Shown: piece by piece, positions 18,038 to 27,817 of the stretch
How positions within the stretch are numbered: the stretch's first letter is position 1
Layout: each line of letters begins with the position of its first letter
Source: Nocardiopsis eucommiae
GTDB lineage: Bacteria; Actinomycetota; Actinomycetes; Streptosporangiales; Streptosporangiaceae
DNA: 64,000 bases
Direction: 5' to 3'
Assembly (NCBI GenBank): GCA_018388625.1
Contig: CP074402.1
Coordinates: forward strand, 1,364,001-1,428,000
Notes under the pieces: model-generated
The model's database searches: none
What the model saw: the letters and a program-made list of their open reading frames with translations, nothing else
What the model was told of the DNA's origin: nothing
Translations under genes and position numbers: made by a program

Positions 18038-20295
18038 TCAGTCGACGTTGATCCTGTGGAGAGCGTAGTCCGTGTAGAGCGCGGCGAGCGGCTCGGTGCC
18101 CGCGCCGGGGCGCATGACGACGCCGACCCGGCGCCGCTCCTCGTCGTCGAGGTCGCCGTCGTCCGGCAGCGGCTGCTGGTCCGTGCTGGAGAGCACGAGC
18201 TCGTCGTTGACCCACATGCGCAGGTCCATGTACGGGTCCTCGCCCTCCTCGGCCACGTACTCACAGGCGAACTTGAGGTTGTTGGTGACGAGGTCCTCGA
18301 CCCGGACGTCGTAGGGCAGGCCCTCGACCGCGGACTCCTCGTCGTGGAGGTCGAAGGGCTCGAACCCGGCCACCTCGGTGGTCTCGGCGATCGCGGTGTC
18401 CCCGCTCTCCTCGGTCACCCGGCGGATCTGCGCCTGGGCGCCGTCGAAGCGCAGGAGGGCCTCGTACATGGTGCGTTCCTCCTCGCCGTCCTGGTCCCAG
18501 CAGCGCACGCCCAGGCTGGACTCGGCGGGGCCCTGGATCGGTACCACGTTGGTGCTGATGAGGACGCGGTCCGGCGTCTCCCTGTCGAAGGGCACGATCG
18601 TGCCCCGTGAGGGGTAGAGCGTGGGGTCGAGCTGGAACACCACGGCGTTCTGCTCGGCCCAGTAGCCGTCCGAGTAGTCCGGGTCCCCGGGGTCGAAGGT
18701 CCGGGTGTCCGACCACCCCGGGTCGGTGGCGAAGTCCGTGACGTAGATGCTGGTGGTGTCCACCGGCGGTTCGTCCGATCGGGAGAGCAGGACGGTCGCG
18801 CCCACCCCCGCGACGAGGACCACCGCGAGGACGGCGCCGCCGATGAGCAGCACCTTCCTGCGGCCCGGGTTCCCGCCGTGGGGCGGGGCCGGGGGCTGCT
18901 CGGGGCCGCGGGGGCCGTTCGGACCGTTGGGGGCGGGTACCCGGCGTGCCCGGTGTGGGCGGGGATCCCGTGGGAGGGGAGTTCCCCGACCCGGGCTGCT
19001 GGTACTGGCCCGGGCCGACACGGTTCTGCGGCACGGGGCCGTGCCCGGCGTCGTGGTGCGGCGGCCGGTAGCCGCCGCTGGGTCCCTGGTGTCCGTATCC
19101 ACCCTGCTGTGGGCCGGACCACGGTGCCTGGGGGTGGGAGGGAACCGGGGGTACTGCTGCGGGTGCTCACCGGGCGGCACGGGCGGTGGGAACGGGGCCT
19201 GGTGGAGCTGGGTCCGCGGGGCCTGCGGCGGCGTGGGTCGCTGGTGCGTGTCCTCGTGCCGTGTTGGCAGGACGGCGCCCGGGTCGGAGGCCGACGGCTG
19301 GCCGTCGGGCGGCGTGGAGGCGGCCTCGGCCGGAACCTGTTCCTGGCGCCCCTGTTCCTGGAGGCCCGGTTCGGTGGGCTCCGGAGGCTGGCCCGGCACC
19401 GGGGTGCTGCTCGGCGGCGCCCACGACGTGGTGATCGTCCGACGCACCTCCGCCTCCTCCGGATCCTGCTGCCCGGTCAGGTGGGCCAGCAGCTGCTGGG
19501 AGGTGGGGCGGTTCTCGGGCTTCTTGTCCAGCGCCGCCGTGACCAGGTCCACCAGGCTGGGGTCGAGCCCGTCCAGCTTGGGTGACGCGGTGGAGATGTT
19601 GTGCAGGACCGCCGGGACGGTGCCCGCGTCGAAGGGCGCCCGACCGATGCCCGCGAAGGCGACCAGACAGCCCCACGCGAAGACGTCGGCCGCCGCCGTG
19701 GCCTGTTCGCCCAGGATCAGTTCCGGCGCCATGTAGGAGGGGTGCCCATGAGCTGGCTGGAGCGGGTGACCGCGTCGCTGGCGTCGTCCAGGGCACGGGC
19801 GATCCCGAAGTCGATCACCTTCGGGCCGACCGGGGACAGCAGGACGTTGGCGGGCTTGAGGTCCCGGTGCACGATCCCCGAACCGTGGATGGCGGTCAGC
19901 GCCGCCGCGACGCCCATCGCCAGCCCGTCCAGGGTCCCGCCGTGCATCGGCTCGCCACCGCGCACCGCCTGGTCCAGGTTGGGGCCCGGCACGTACTCCG
20001 AGACGATGAAGAGGGGTTCTCCCTCCAGGCGGGCGTCGATGACCCCGGCCGTGGAGAAGCGGGCGACCCGGCGCGCGGAGGCGACCTCGCGGGCGAAGCG
20101 CAGTCGGAAGGACTCGTCGTCGGCCAGGTCGGGGTGGATCAGCTTGATGGCCACGGCACGGTCGGCGGCGTCCCTGGCCAGGTACACGGTGCCCATGCCA
20201 CCGCGTCCCAGACGGCCGACGATGCGGTAGCCGTCGAGTTCGCGCGGGTCTCCGGCGCGCAGGGGTTTGCCGCTTTCGTGTCCGTTGGACGTCAC
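18038..20295 (-). CDS. Receptor-type Ser/Thr protein kinase (three frameshifts)
   Basis: About 752 residues. The kinase domain (about 22-265) has the glycine loop GRLGRGGMGTVY, catalytic Lys51 (VAIK), HRDLKPAN and IDFG, so it should be active. A Pro/Gln/Gly-rich linker leads to one membrane helix near residue 485 (LLIGGAVLAVVLVAGVGATVLL) and an external domain of about 245 residues that I do not recognise. Frameshifts near 19735 (missing C in MGTPSYMAPE), 19141 and 18930 are all at C runs; the last two flank the linker and cancel. It probably senses an unknown extracellular signal. No target gene is obvious nearby. Confidence 0.88.
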
Positions 20296-20534
20296 AGTTG
20301 GGGGTCCCTTGTATGGATCGTGTGATTCGCGTCTAACAGCGTACCGATCTCGACACGCCGACGCGTTCCGGTTGTTGACGGCTGTTCCGGGCGCGGAAGC
20401 GGGTCGGAACTGGGCCGATGCGAGTCGTGGCGGACGGTTCCGCGACGCCGGTCGGGTTCGGGCGCGGGGGTGCTACGGGAGGTGATGTCGGGAACGCGGA
20501 ATAGGTTCCACGGAACCCCCGCCTTCGCTAGGAT

Positions 20535-20550
20535 TCGAATACGTGTTCGA
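20535..20550 (+). promoter_or_regulatory. LexA (SOS) box upstream of the DUF6504 gene
   Basis: TCGAATACGTGTTCGA matches 11 of 12 fixed positions of the actinobacterial LexA consensus TCGAAC-N4-GTTCGA. It lies 104 bases before the preferred start of the DUF6504 gene, a normal operator distance. Confidence 0.65.
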
Positions 20551-20653
20551 ACGCCTGGCCGTACTTCCCCACGGACGGGCGCTCCGGCGGCGTGCCTCGT
20601 ACGCGCGGCCGGACACCAGCCAGGAGGAGTCGGTCGATGCTGGGGGAACTGTC

Positions 20654-20923
20654 GTGGGACGGTACTTCGGGGCGAAGGTCACGGTCGTCGAGGACGGGGG
20701 CCGACCCACCCGGTTCACCTGGGACGGTCGCGTGTACGGGGTGCGGAGGATCATCGACCACTGGGTCACCCTGCGGCGTGACTGGACTCCCGGCAACGGG
20801 TCACAGGTTCCCGAACGCGGACACTGGCGGGTGGAGGCGGGCTCCGCCTACGCGCAGGGCGTGTACGAACTCCGGCACGACGGCACGACCGGCGAGTGGA
20901 CGCTCAGCCGCGTCTGGGGCTGA
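20654..20923 (+). CDS. DUF6504 family protein, probably SOS-regulated
   Basis: 89 residues. It shows the DUF6504 pattern RPTRFTWDGRVYGVRR, DHWVT, then WRVEA and GVYELRHD-x-x-TGEWTLSRVWG at the very end. I chose GTG 20654 because GGGGG precedes it by seven bases and homologues as I recall them start at this point. A longer frame back to GTG 20543 would start inside the LexA box. From memory, such genes in other actinomycetes sit near dnaE2/imuB-like mutasome genes; here it stands alone between a kinase and an acetyltransferase. Confidence 0.7.
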   Translation: MGRYFGAKVTVVEDGGRPTRFTWDGRVYGVRRIIDHWVTLRRDWTPGNGSQVPERGHWRVEAGSAYAQGVYELRHDGTTGEWTLSRVWG

Positions 20924-20940
20924 GCGCACGACGCCGCCTC

Positions 20941-21073
20941 CCCGCGCGTCCTCGGGCGGCTCTCGTGCATCCGGCCGGTTCCCGCGCGTCCTCGGGCGGC
21001 TTTCTGCACACTCCGGGCCGGTTCCCGCGCGCCTCGGGCGGGTTCCTCGGGTGCCCCCGGGCGGGGAGCCGGC
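20941..21073. repeat. Imperfect tandem repeat of about 40 bp, three units
   Basis: Units begin with CCCGCGCGTCCTCGGGCGGC and end with CCGGCCGGTT-like sequence: 20941-20980, 20981-21023 and a degenerate 21024-21073, followed by a partial fourth. They lie between the convergent DUF6504 and acetyltransferase genes and are not coding. Confidence 0.65.
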
Positions 21074-21121
21074 TCCCGCGCGCGCGGTGAGCGGCGGGAA
21101 GGCTCGTCGGGTGCGGCCCCC

Positions 21122-21697
21122 TCAGAGGATGTCGCTCGGGACCAGTCCGTACGAGGCCAGGTCCGAGCGGCCCTCGTGCAGGGGCATCGCGTTCCGGTCG
21201 GTGCCCTCCCGCTGGAACCCGGCGGCCTCGGCCACCCGGCACGAGCCGGTGTTTCCGGTGGCGGCCTTGAGTTCCACGCGCTGGAACCCCTGGCCGAGGG
21301 CCCATCGGGACACCGCCACGACGGCCTCGGTGGCCAGTCCGCGACCCCGGCCCCACGGCGAGATCCAGTAGCCGATCTCGGTGACCATCGCCGCCCACTG
21401 CGTACGCAGCAGCGCCACCGACCCCGTGAACCGACCGGACTCCCGGTCGACCACGGCCCAGTGCTGGCCGTCGCCTCCGGTGCGGATGGCCGGGGCGAGG
21501 CGCAGACAGAAGTGCTCGGCCGACTCCCGCGTGTAGGGCAGCCCGGGCGCGGGCAGCGGGATCCACCGCTGGAGCTCGGGGTCCACGCACGAGGCGTGGA
21601 CGTCGTCGATGTCCCGTTCGAGCAGGGACCGCAGGCGCAGGCGCTCGGTCTCCAGGATCACCGCGGGCATGATCGGAGCGCTCTGGACGGTGGCCAT
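21122..21697 (-). CDS. GNAT family N-acetyltransferase (RimJ/RimL-like)
   Basis: 191 residues. The GNAT fold of the RimJ/RimL branch is seen: ETERLRLRSLLERDIDDVHA, VTEIGYWISPWGRGRGLATEA (acetyl-CoA loop Q/R-x-x-G-x-G/A), and ELKAATGNTGSCRVAEAAGF. Such enzymes acetylate protein N-termini or small amines; the substrate cannot be read. The ATG at 21697 has GGGGAA upstream and is preferred. The gene lies downstream of the PGRP amidase on the same strand but a terminator separates them. Confidence 0.88.
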   Translation of the reverse strand: MATVQSAPIMPAVILETERLRLRSLLERDIDDVHASCVDPELQRWIPLPAPGLPYTRESAEHFCLRLAPAIRTGGDGQHWAVVDRESGRFTGSVALLRTQWAAMVTEIGYWISPWGRGRGLATEAVVAVSRWALGQGFQRVELKAATGNTGSCRVAEAAGFQREGTDRNAMPLHEGRSDLASYGLVPSDIL

Positions 21698-21806
21698 GCG
21701 AGTGTTCCCCCTGTTGCGTACGGACGGCCGTTCCGGGCATCGCTCAAGATACGCCTCCCGGGGGTGCGGGGTACGGCGGTGCACCGTCCCCCGCACCCGA
21801 CCGGCC

Positions 21807-21838
21807 CGGTGGCGGAACGCCGGAACGTCCCGCCACCG
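21807..21838 (-). terminator. Terminator of the PGRP amidase gene
   Basis: CGGTGGCGG and CCGCCACCG form a perfect 9-bp stem with a 14-base loop, eight bases after the amidase stop. Another GC hairpin (GGTGCGGGG / CCCCGCACC) lies beside it near 21768-21799. Confidence 0.7.
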
Positions 21839-21845
21839 CGGGGGT

Positions 21846-22978
21846 TCAGAGCAGGCCGCGCGCGACCCGCTGGCGGATGACCGTGTCGAACACCTCGGAG
21901 AAGGCGTTGCCCGGGCACTCGGTCTGGAGCCAGTCCCGGTGCCGTGCCACCGCCTCCTGTTCGGTCGCCGCACCGGTGTCCGGGTGGACGTACTCGATCC
22001 TCTCGGACGGGTCCACGCCGGTGAGCGCGCACAGGATCCGCAGGACGTCGACGAGGGAGTCCTGGGCCGCCTGGGTCGGCAGCTCGTCGGTGAAGTCACC
22101 GAGCAGGCACACGCCGATGTTGCCGTGGTTGAACCCGAACGCGTGGCCGGCCGTCACGGACTCGGCCAGCCCGGGCAGGGGAACCCCTCGGAAGATCGGG
22201 AGACCGCCGCCCGAGTGGCGCCCCTCGTAGACCACGCCCCGGGGGTCCACCAGCAGGTGGTAACCGACGTCGCCCCACCCCTGTTGGACGGCGTGCAGGT
22301 GGTACACGGCCCGCATGTCCGCCGCGTGGTCGTCGGTGGTCGCCATCGCCGTGTGGTGCACGGTCAGCGCCTGCACGCGGTGGAACTGGGCGGGCCAGAG
22401 GTCCTCGCCGTCCTCGCCGAAGCGCAGCGACTCGTCGGCGCCCCACCCCGCCCGGGTGCGCACCCGCAGGGTGGATCCGCCGGTGAGGGTGGTGACCCCG
22501 TCGTCCTCGGCGGACAGGGACACCCGCTCCTGTCCGCCGAACCGCAGCTCCTCACCGTCGTGCAGGTTCACGGCGGTGAGGTCGGCGCCGTCCGCGCCGC
22601 GCACCTCGTAGCCGGTCGCGCCCTGGGGCGCCCGCGCCATGGCGGAGGCCGTGGGCGCCAGGTGCTCGGGTCCGGCCGTGTGGAAGTGCAGTTCCCGCCA
22701 GTCGCTCAGGTCTCCTCGGCGGTCTCGAAGCGCACGGCGGCCCCCTCGGAGACGGCCGTGGGCGCCTGGGTGACGGAGACGAGGTCGAAGCGGCGCTCGG
22801 GGCGTACGAGGGTGCCGGTGGAGCGGGCCTCCTCGGCGAGGACCCTGGGCGCGGTCAGGGTCGTGGAGGTCTCCGTGGTGGTCCGTGCGGAGGCGCTGGC
22901 GGAGGCGAGCAGTGCGGGGGCGAGCGCGGACAGGCCGGTGACCGTGGTGGCACCGGCGAGGAAGTGACGCCGTCGCAT
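21846..22978 (-). CDS. Tat-exported peptidoglycan recognition protein / N-acetylmuramoyl-L-alanine amidase (one frameshift)
   Basis: About 377 residues. The N-terminus MRRRHFLAGATTVTG is a Tat signal. After an intermediate domain of about 160 residues comes an amidase_2/PGRP domain (RAGWGADESLRF, VHHTAMATTD, YHLLVDPRGVVYEGR, NIGVCLLGDF, HRDWLQTECPGN). The two His and the Cys-containing late motif fit zinc amidases that cut the MurNAc-L-Ala bond. A missing C near 22712 splits the first 88 residues from the rest. It may remodel the wall or attack other bacteria. Confidence 0.88.
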
Positions 22979-23354
22979 GGAGGGTTCGTTCCGTTCTTGT
23001 GGGGGCTGATGCCGGGTTCAGGGGCTTTCGGGTACGGAAAAGCGTGCCACAGGGGAGTGACGCCCGGCGCCCGCCGCGCGGGCGTTGACGATCCCGTCAT
23101 GGGTCGCGGCGCCGGGTCAGGTCCTGGCCGTAACCGTGGGTCTGCCCGAACCGAAAGCCCTTACCTGGACCGATGCCCGGCCCCGGAGACCAGAAAATAT
23201 ACGGAGGGTGTTCGAGTCGTTGCTCAGTGCGGTGGCGGGGTGGAAGGTCGGTACTCGGTTCCAAGTTTTGCCTGGTGGGGGCGGTGTGGCGCGTCCCGCC
23301 AGGGAGGGCTCGGCCCGTCCGTGCCCCGCCCCGGACGGGCGGCGACCGCCCGTG
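22979..23354. other. Long intergenic stretch upstream of the corrinoid genes
   Basis: No gene is supported on either strand between the amidase start and the BluB-CobT leader. Several GC-rich inverted repeats are present (for example CCCGTCCGG / CCGGACGGG around 23313-23340), so structured RNA is possible. Confidence 0.4.
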
Positions 23355-23475
23355 GACGGGGTGCGAACCCCCTCCGGTCGCGGACCGTGACTCCCGTACA
23401 CAGCCCGCACCGGGGCGGACTCTGGCACAGTTGATGGTGACTTGAGGACCCCGGCATTTCTGCCGGGGCGAGCCG
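23355..23475 (+). promoter_or_regulatory. Possible cobalamin riboswitch leader
   Basis: GGGGTGCGAACCCC followed by CGGTCGCGGACCGTGA resembles the cobalamin riboswitch core (GGTGCGAATCC ... CGGTCGCGCCACTGTGA in actinomycetes). GGACTCTGGCAC near 23417 resembles the 3' closing segment. A strong hairpin, CCCCGGCA / TGCCGGGG (23452-23471), could be the expression platform. It lies about 130 bases upstream of the BluB-CobT start, which is where such a switch is expected. Some conserved parts (GGGAA, CACTG) are not clear, so the call is tentative. Confidence 0.4.
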
Positions 23476-23604
23476 CGCCGGGTCGGGGGGACCCGTGCGA
23501 GCGGCATGACCGCCGCGGACTACGCTGGGCCGGATCGTCACGGACCAGGTGGAACCGGGCAGCTCACTGACCTCTTCTTCTCTTCTCTTCTTCGGGGAGT
23601 GACC

Positions 23605-26140
23605 ATGACCAACGACGACCGCGAGGACCTCCGTCGCGGTGAGCAGGAGGGCTCGTGGCACAGGGGCACCGGCCCCCTGCCCGGCCTCGGCGGCCTCCTG
23701 GACGGACTGCCCGAGAGCGGCAAGGGCGCCCAAGCGCGCGCTCCCGGCCCGGTCGCACCGCAGCAGAACCCGTTCCGGAACTCGTTCCCGGGGGCCGAGC
23801 CTCCGCCGCACGCGCCCGGCCACCCTTCCGCCGTCGAGCCCACGCCCCCGGCTCCGGCGCCCACGGCCTTCACCACACGCCCGCAGCAGGCCAGGCACCA
23901 GGCCCACCCCGAACCCCGGCCCCCGACCGGAGCGGCACAGGCCGAACCACGTCAGACACGGACCGCCGAGCAGCACGAGCCTCCCGTCGCCCCTGAGCGT
24001 GACCCCCGGTTCAACGTCATCCCCTTCCGCTCGGGCAGCCGCCACTCCGGCCCCGCGCAACCCGAACCCCCCACCCCGGCCGAAGCCCCCAGCCCGACCC
24101 CGCGCCCCCCGAGGCCGCCGGGACCGGGACCGAGCGGCCCGAGCCCATCACGAACCCCGGCCCCGTGGAAGAGAACCGCGCGGCCGCCGAACCGAAGCAG
24201 AGCGACACCGTGCACGCACACGAAGCAGCGGCACCCCTGGAGGTACCGCAGCACTCGGGTCCGCACCAGCGGCCCGAACCGGAGGAAACCCGGACGGCGG
24301 CGGCCCCGGCCCTGGTCCCCGCCATCCAGGCCGCTCGTGAGGCGCTGAACGCCGAGACACGGGGAGCCGAGCGGACTCCCGAAGCGGCGGACACTCCCGC
24401 CGACCCATGGAGAGGAGGATCCGGCCACGCCTTCGACGACGCAGAACGCGCCGCCGTCTACCGCGCCATCCGAGAGCGGCGCGACGTCCGGGCGGGCTTC
24501 CTGCCCGAGCCGGTCCCCGCCGACGTCCTCACCCGCGTCCTGGAGGCCGCGCACCAGGCCCCGAGCGTCGGACACACGCAGCCGTGGGACTTCCTGGTCA
24601 TCGACGACCCCCAGATCCGGGGGCAGGTGCGCGAGCTCGCCCGGGTCCAGCGCGAGGCCCAGGGCCACACCCGGCCCGGCACCCGCGCGCAGGCCTTCTC
24701 CGGGCTCAAGGTCGAGGCGGTGCTTGAGAGCCCGATCAACGTCGCCGTCACCGTCGACCCCAGCCGAGGCCCGCACAGCCCCGGACGGCACTCCAAACCC
24801 GCCTCCTACTCCGCGGCCCTCGCCGTGGAGAACCTGTGGCTCGCGGCCCGCGCGGAGGGGCTCGGCGTCGGCTGGGTCGCCTTCACCGACGAACGCGACG
24901 TCGCCAGTGTCCTCGAACTCCCCTCCCACCTCGAACTCGTCGCGTACCTGTGCGTCGGCTACGTCGAGGACTTCCCCACCGAACCCGAACTCGGCCTCGC
25001 CGGCTGGGCCAGGGTGCGCCCCCTGTCCTGGGCCGTGCACCGCGACCGCTACGGGCGCCGAGGTCTGCCCGGCCAGGAGCCGACCACCCTGCTGGAGGAG
25101 ACCATCACCGCCATCGGAGCGCTCAACGCCCGAGCCGTGGAGGAGGCCCGGGACCGGCAGGACCGGATGACCAAGCCCCAGGGCTCCCTCGGCGTGCTGG
25201 AGGACGTCTCGGTACGGCTCGCCGGGCTGGTCGGGGAGTGCCCGCCGCCGGTTCCCGAGCCCGCCGCGGTGGCGGTGTTCGCCGGTGACCACGGCGTGTA
25301 CGCCCAGGGGTGACCGCCTGGCCGCAGGAGGTCACCGCGCAGATGGTGCGCAACTTCCTCGACGGCGGTGCCGTGGTCAACGCCTTCGCCAAGCAGGTGG
25401 GCGCCGAGGTGACCGTCGTCGACGTCGGTGTGGTCGGTGACCTGCCCCGCGGCACGGGTCTGCTCCCGCGCAAGGTCGCGCGGGGCACCGCCGACTTCAC
25501 CCAGGGTCCGGCGATGACCCGGGACCAGGCACTCCAGGCGCTGGAGGGCGGCATCGAGATCGCCCGGGACCTGGTCTCGGCGGGCAACCGCTGCCTGGTC
25601 ACCGGGGACATGGGGATCGGGAACACGACCCCGGCCGCCGCCCTGATCTGCGCGTTCACCGGCGCCGACCCCGCCGTGGCGACCGGCCGGGGCACCGGCG
25701 TGGACGATCCCACCTACGAACGCAAGGTGGAGGCGGTCCGTCAGGCGCTCAAGGCCAACCCGGTGGACGAGGCGGACCCGATCGGGACCCTCGCCGCGCT
25801 CGGCGGCCTGGAGCACGCCGCACTGGCCGGGTACGTCCTGGGCGGGGCGGCGCTGCGGGTGCCGGTCCTCCTGGACGGCGTGATCGCCGGTTCGGCCGCG
25901 CTCGCCGCCGCCGCGATCTCACCGGACTCCCTGAGCGCCTGCTTCGCCGGTCACCGGTCGACCGAGCCGGGCCACGCCATCGCCCTGGAGCACCTGGGCC
26001 TGACGCCGCTGGTGGACCTGGAGATGCGGCTCGGCGAGGGCTCCGGTGCGCTGCTCGCCCTGCCGCTGCTCCAGGGTGCGGTGCGCGCGCTGCGCGACGT
26101 CGCCACCTTCGACAACGCCGGTGTGACCACCGGCCGGTGA
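23605..26140 (+). CDS. BluB-CobT fusion: dimethylbenzimidazole synthase plus nicotinate-nucleotide:DMB phosphoribosyltransferase (two frameshifts)
   Basis: About 845 residues. The first 265 are Pro/Ala/Gln-rich and disordered (start MTNDDREDLRR after GGGGAGTGACC). A BluB nitroreductase-like domain follows at about 275-485 (YRAIRERRDVRAGFLPEPVP, AHQAPSVGHTQPWDF); it turns FMNH2 into 5,6-dimethylbenzimidazole. From about 497 to the end is CobT (RMTKPQGSLG, GDMGIGNTTPAA, CFAGHRSTEPGH, LGEGSGALLA with the catalytic Glu). The product feeds alpha-ribazole phosphate into B12. Missing C near 24106 and missing G near 25311 cause the breaks. The fusion would channel a scarce ligand. A CysG-like gene follows. 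Confidence 0.88.
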
Positions 26141-26175
26141 GTCGCGGTCCGGGCCGGGGCGCCCGGTGAGACGAC

Positions 26176-26209
26176 GGGACCCCGCCACCGACGAGGGTGG
26201 CGGGGTCCC
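26176..26209 (+). terminator. Terminator after BluB-CobT
   Basis: GGGACCCCGCCACC and GGTGGCGGGGTCCC form a perfect 14-bp stem with a short loop. Confidence 0.8.
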
Positions 26210-26465
26210 GCGCCGTCCGGGCGCCGCGACGGGGCACACGCCGAGCCCACACTCCGGGCGGGTCACCTCGGCCCACACTCCGGGCGGGCCGATGCGGCGC
26301 GTGTCACTCCGGACCGCCGTCACCCTTTACCTCCATGTGATGCCGCGTTGACAAGCTACTTTGGAGCCATCACCGAACATCGCTGGCGGCGCGCCGGGCC
26401 CGTCCGCGCGCGCACCCCGTCGACGGAGCCGGGGGCCGGTGCGGACGACCGAAGGGGTGCGATCC

Positions 26466-27745
26466 GTGACCTATCTCCTGGGCCTGCGCATGCGGGACCG
26501 CGACGTCCTCGTCGTCGGAGGCGGGAGGGTGGCCCAACGCCGGGTCCCCGTCCTGCTGGAGGCCGGTGCCCGCGTCACCCTGGTCTCCCCGAGGCGTCCG
26601 CCGCGCTGGAGGACCTCGCCGACGCGGGGCGCCTGACCTGGCACCGTCGCGCCTGGCGCCCCGGGGACGTCAGCGGACCGGGTGCCCCCGCCTACTGGCT
26701 CGTGCACGCCGCCACCGACTCCCCGGAGACCAACGCGGCCGTCACCGAGGAGGCCGAGGCGTCCCGGATCTGGAGCGTCCGTGCCGACGACCGCCACGCC
26801 TCCTCCGCGTGGACCCCGGCCAGCGGCTCCGCCAACGGTGTCACCGTGGGCGTCGTCGCCTCGGGTGACCCCCGCCGCTCCGCCGGGCTGCGGGACGCCG
26901 TGGTCGACGGTCTGGCCGACGGAACCCTGGACGCCCGACGCGGGCGCGAACGCCTGCGGGGCGTCGCCCTCGTCGGCGGCGGACCCGGCGACCCCGGTCT
27001 CATCACGGTCCGGGGCCAGCAGCTGCTCTCCCAGGCCGACGTCGTGGTGGTGGACCGCCTCGCCCCCACCCCGCTCCTGGACCGCCTCCCTCCGGAGGTC
27101 GAGATCGTGGACGCCTCCAAGGTCCCCTACGGCCGTTCCATGACCCAGGAGGACATCAACGCCGTCCTCGTCGAACGGGCCCGCGAGGGCCGGTTCGTGG
27201 TCCGACTCAAGGGCGGGGACCCCTTCCTCTTCGGGCGCGGGGGCGAGGAGGCAGCCGCGTGCGCGGCGGCCGGGATCCCCGTGATCGTCGTCCCGGGTGT
27301 GACCAGCGCCCTCGCCGGCCCGGCGAGCGCCGGGATCCCCGCCACCCACCGTGGTGTGGCGCAGGACGTGCACGTCGTCTCCGCGCACGTCGCCCCCGGC
27401 GACGAACGTTCCACCGTGGACTGGGCCGGACTGGCCAGGGCGGGCGGGACCGTGGTCGTCCTCATGGGAGTCCAGCGCATCGAGGCCATCGCCGCCGCCC
27501 TCGTCGAGCACGGGCGCTCCCCGGACACGCCCGCGGCGGTGGTCCAGGACGCCACGCTGCCGGGTCAGCGAACGGTGACGGGTACGCTGGCGGACATCGC
27601 CGCCTCGGTCCGATCGGCCCAAGTGCGGCCGCCCGCCGTGGTGATCATCGGAGAAGTGGTCAAAACTGCGCGGGATCTTGACATACTGCACACGGGAGTC
27701 CAGTTCGAGACCGATCGACTGGCCACCGGGCGCGATCTTCAGTGA
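26466..27745 (+). CDS. CysG-like precorrin-2 dehydrogenase plus uroporphyrinogen-III C-methyltransferase (one frameshift)
   Basis: About 427 residues. The N-terminal NAD-binding part (LLGLRMRDRDVLVVGGGRVAQRR) is the precorrin-2 dehydrogenase domain. From about residue 168 comes a SUMT domain (LVGGGPGDPGLIT, VRLKGGDPFLFGRGGEE, GIPVIVVPGVTSA, AGIPATHRG). Together they convert uroporphyrinogen III to sirohydrochlorin or siroheme, the branch point to B12. The start GTG 26466 has AAGGGGTG upstream. A missing C near 26590 causes the only break. It follows the BluB-CobT gene but after a strong terminator, so it has its own transcript. Confidence 0.88.
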
Positions 27746-27817
27746 GACCCCCGTGGCGGTGCGCGCGAGCCACGCCGCCGGGGGATTCCCAGTACCGATG
27801 AGGAGGGCCTACCGATC

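Noticed and set aside
22979-23354. Possible c-di-AMP (ydaO) riboswitch on the minus strand before the PGRP amidase
   Set aside because: A GGAACCG segment is present, but the other conserved blocks are missing or out of order.
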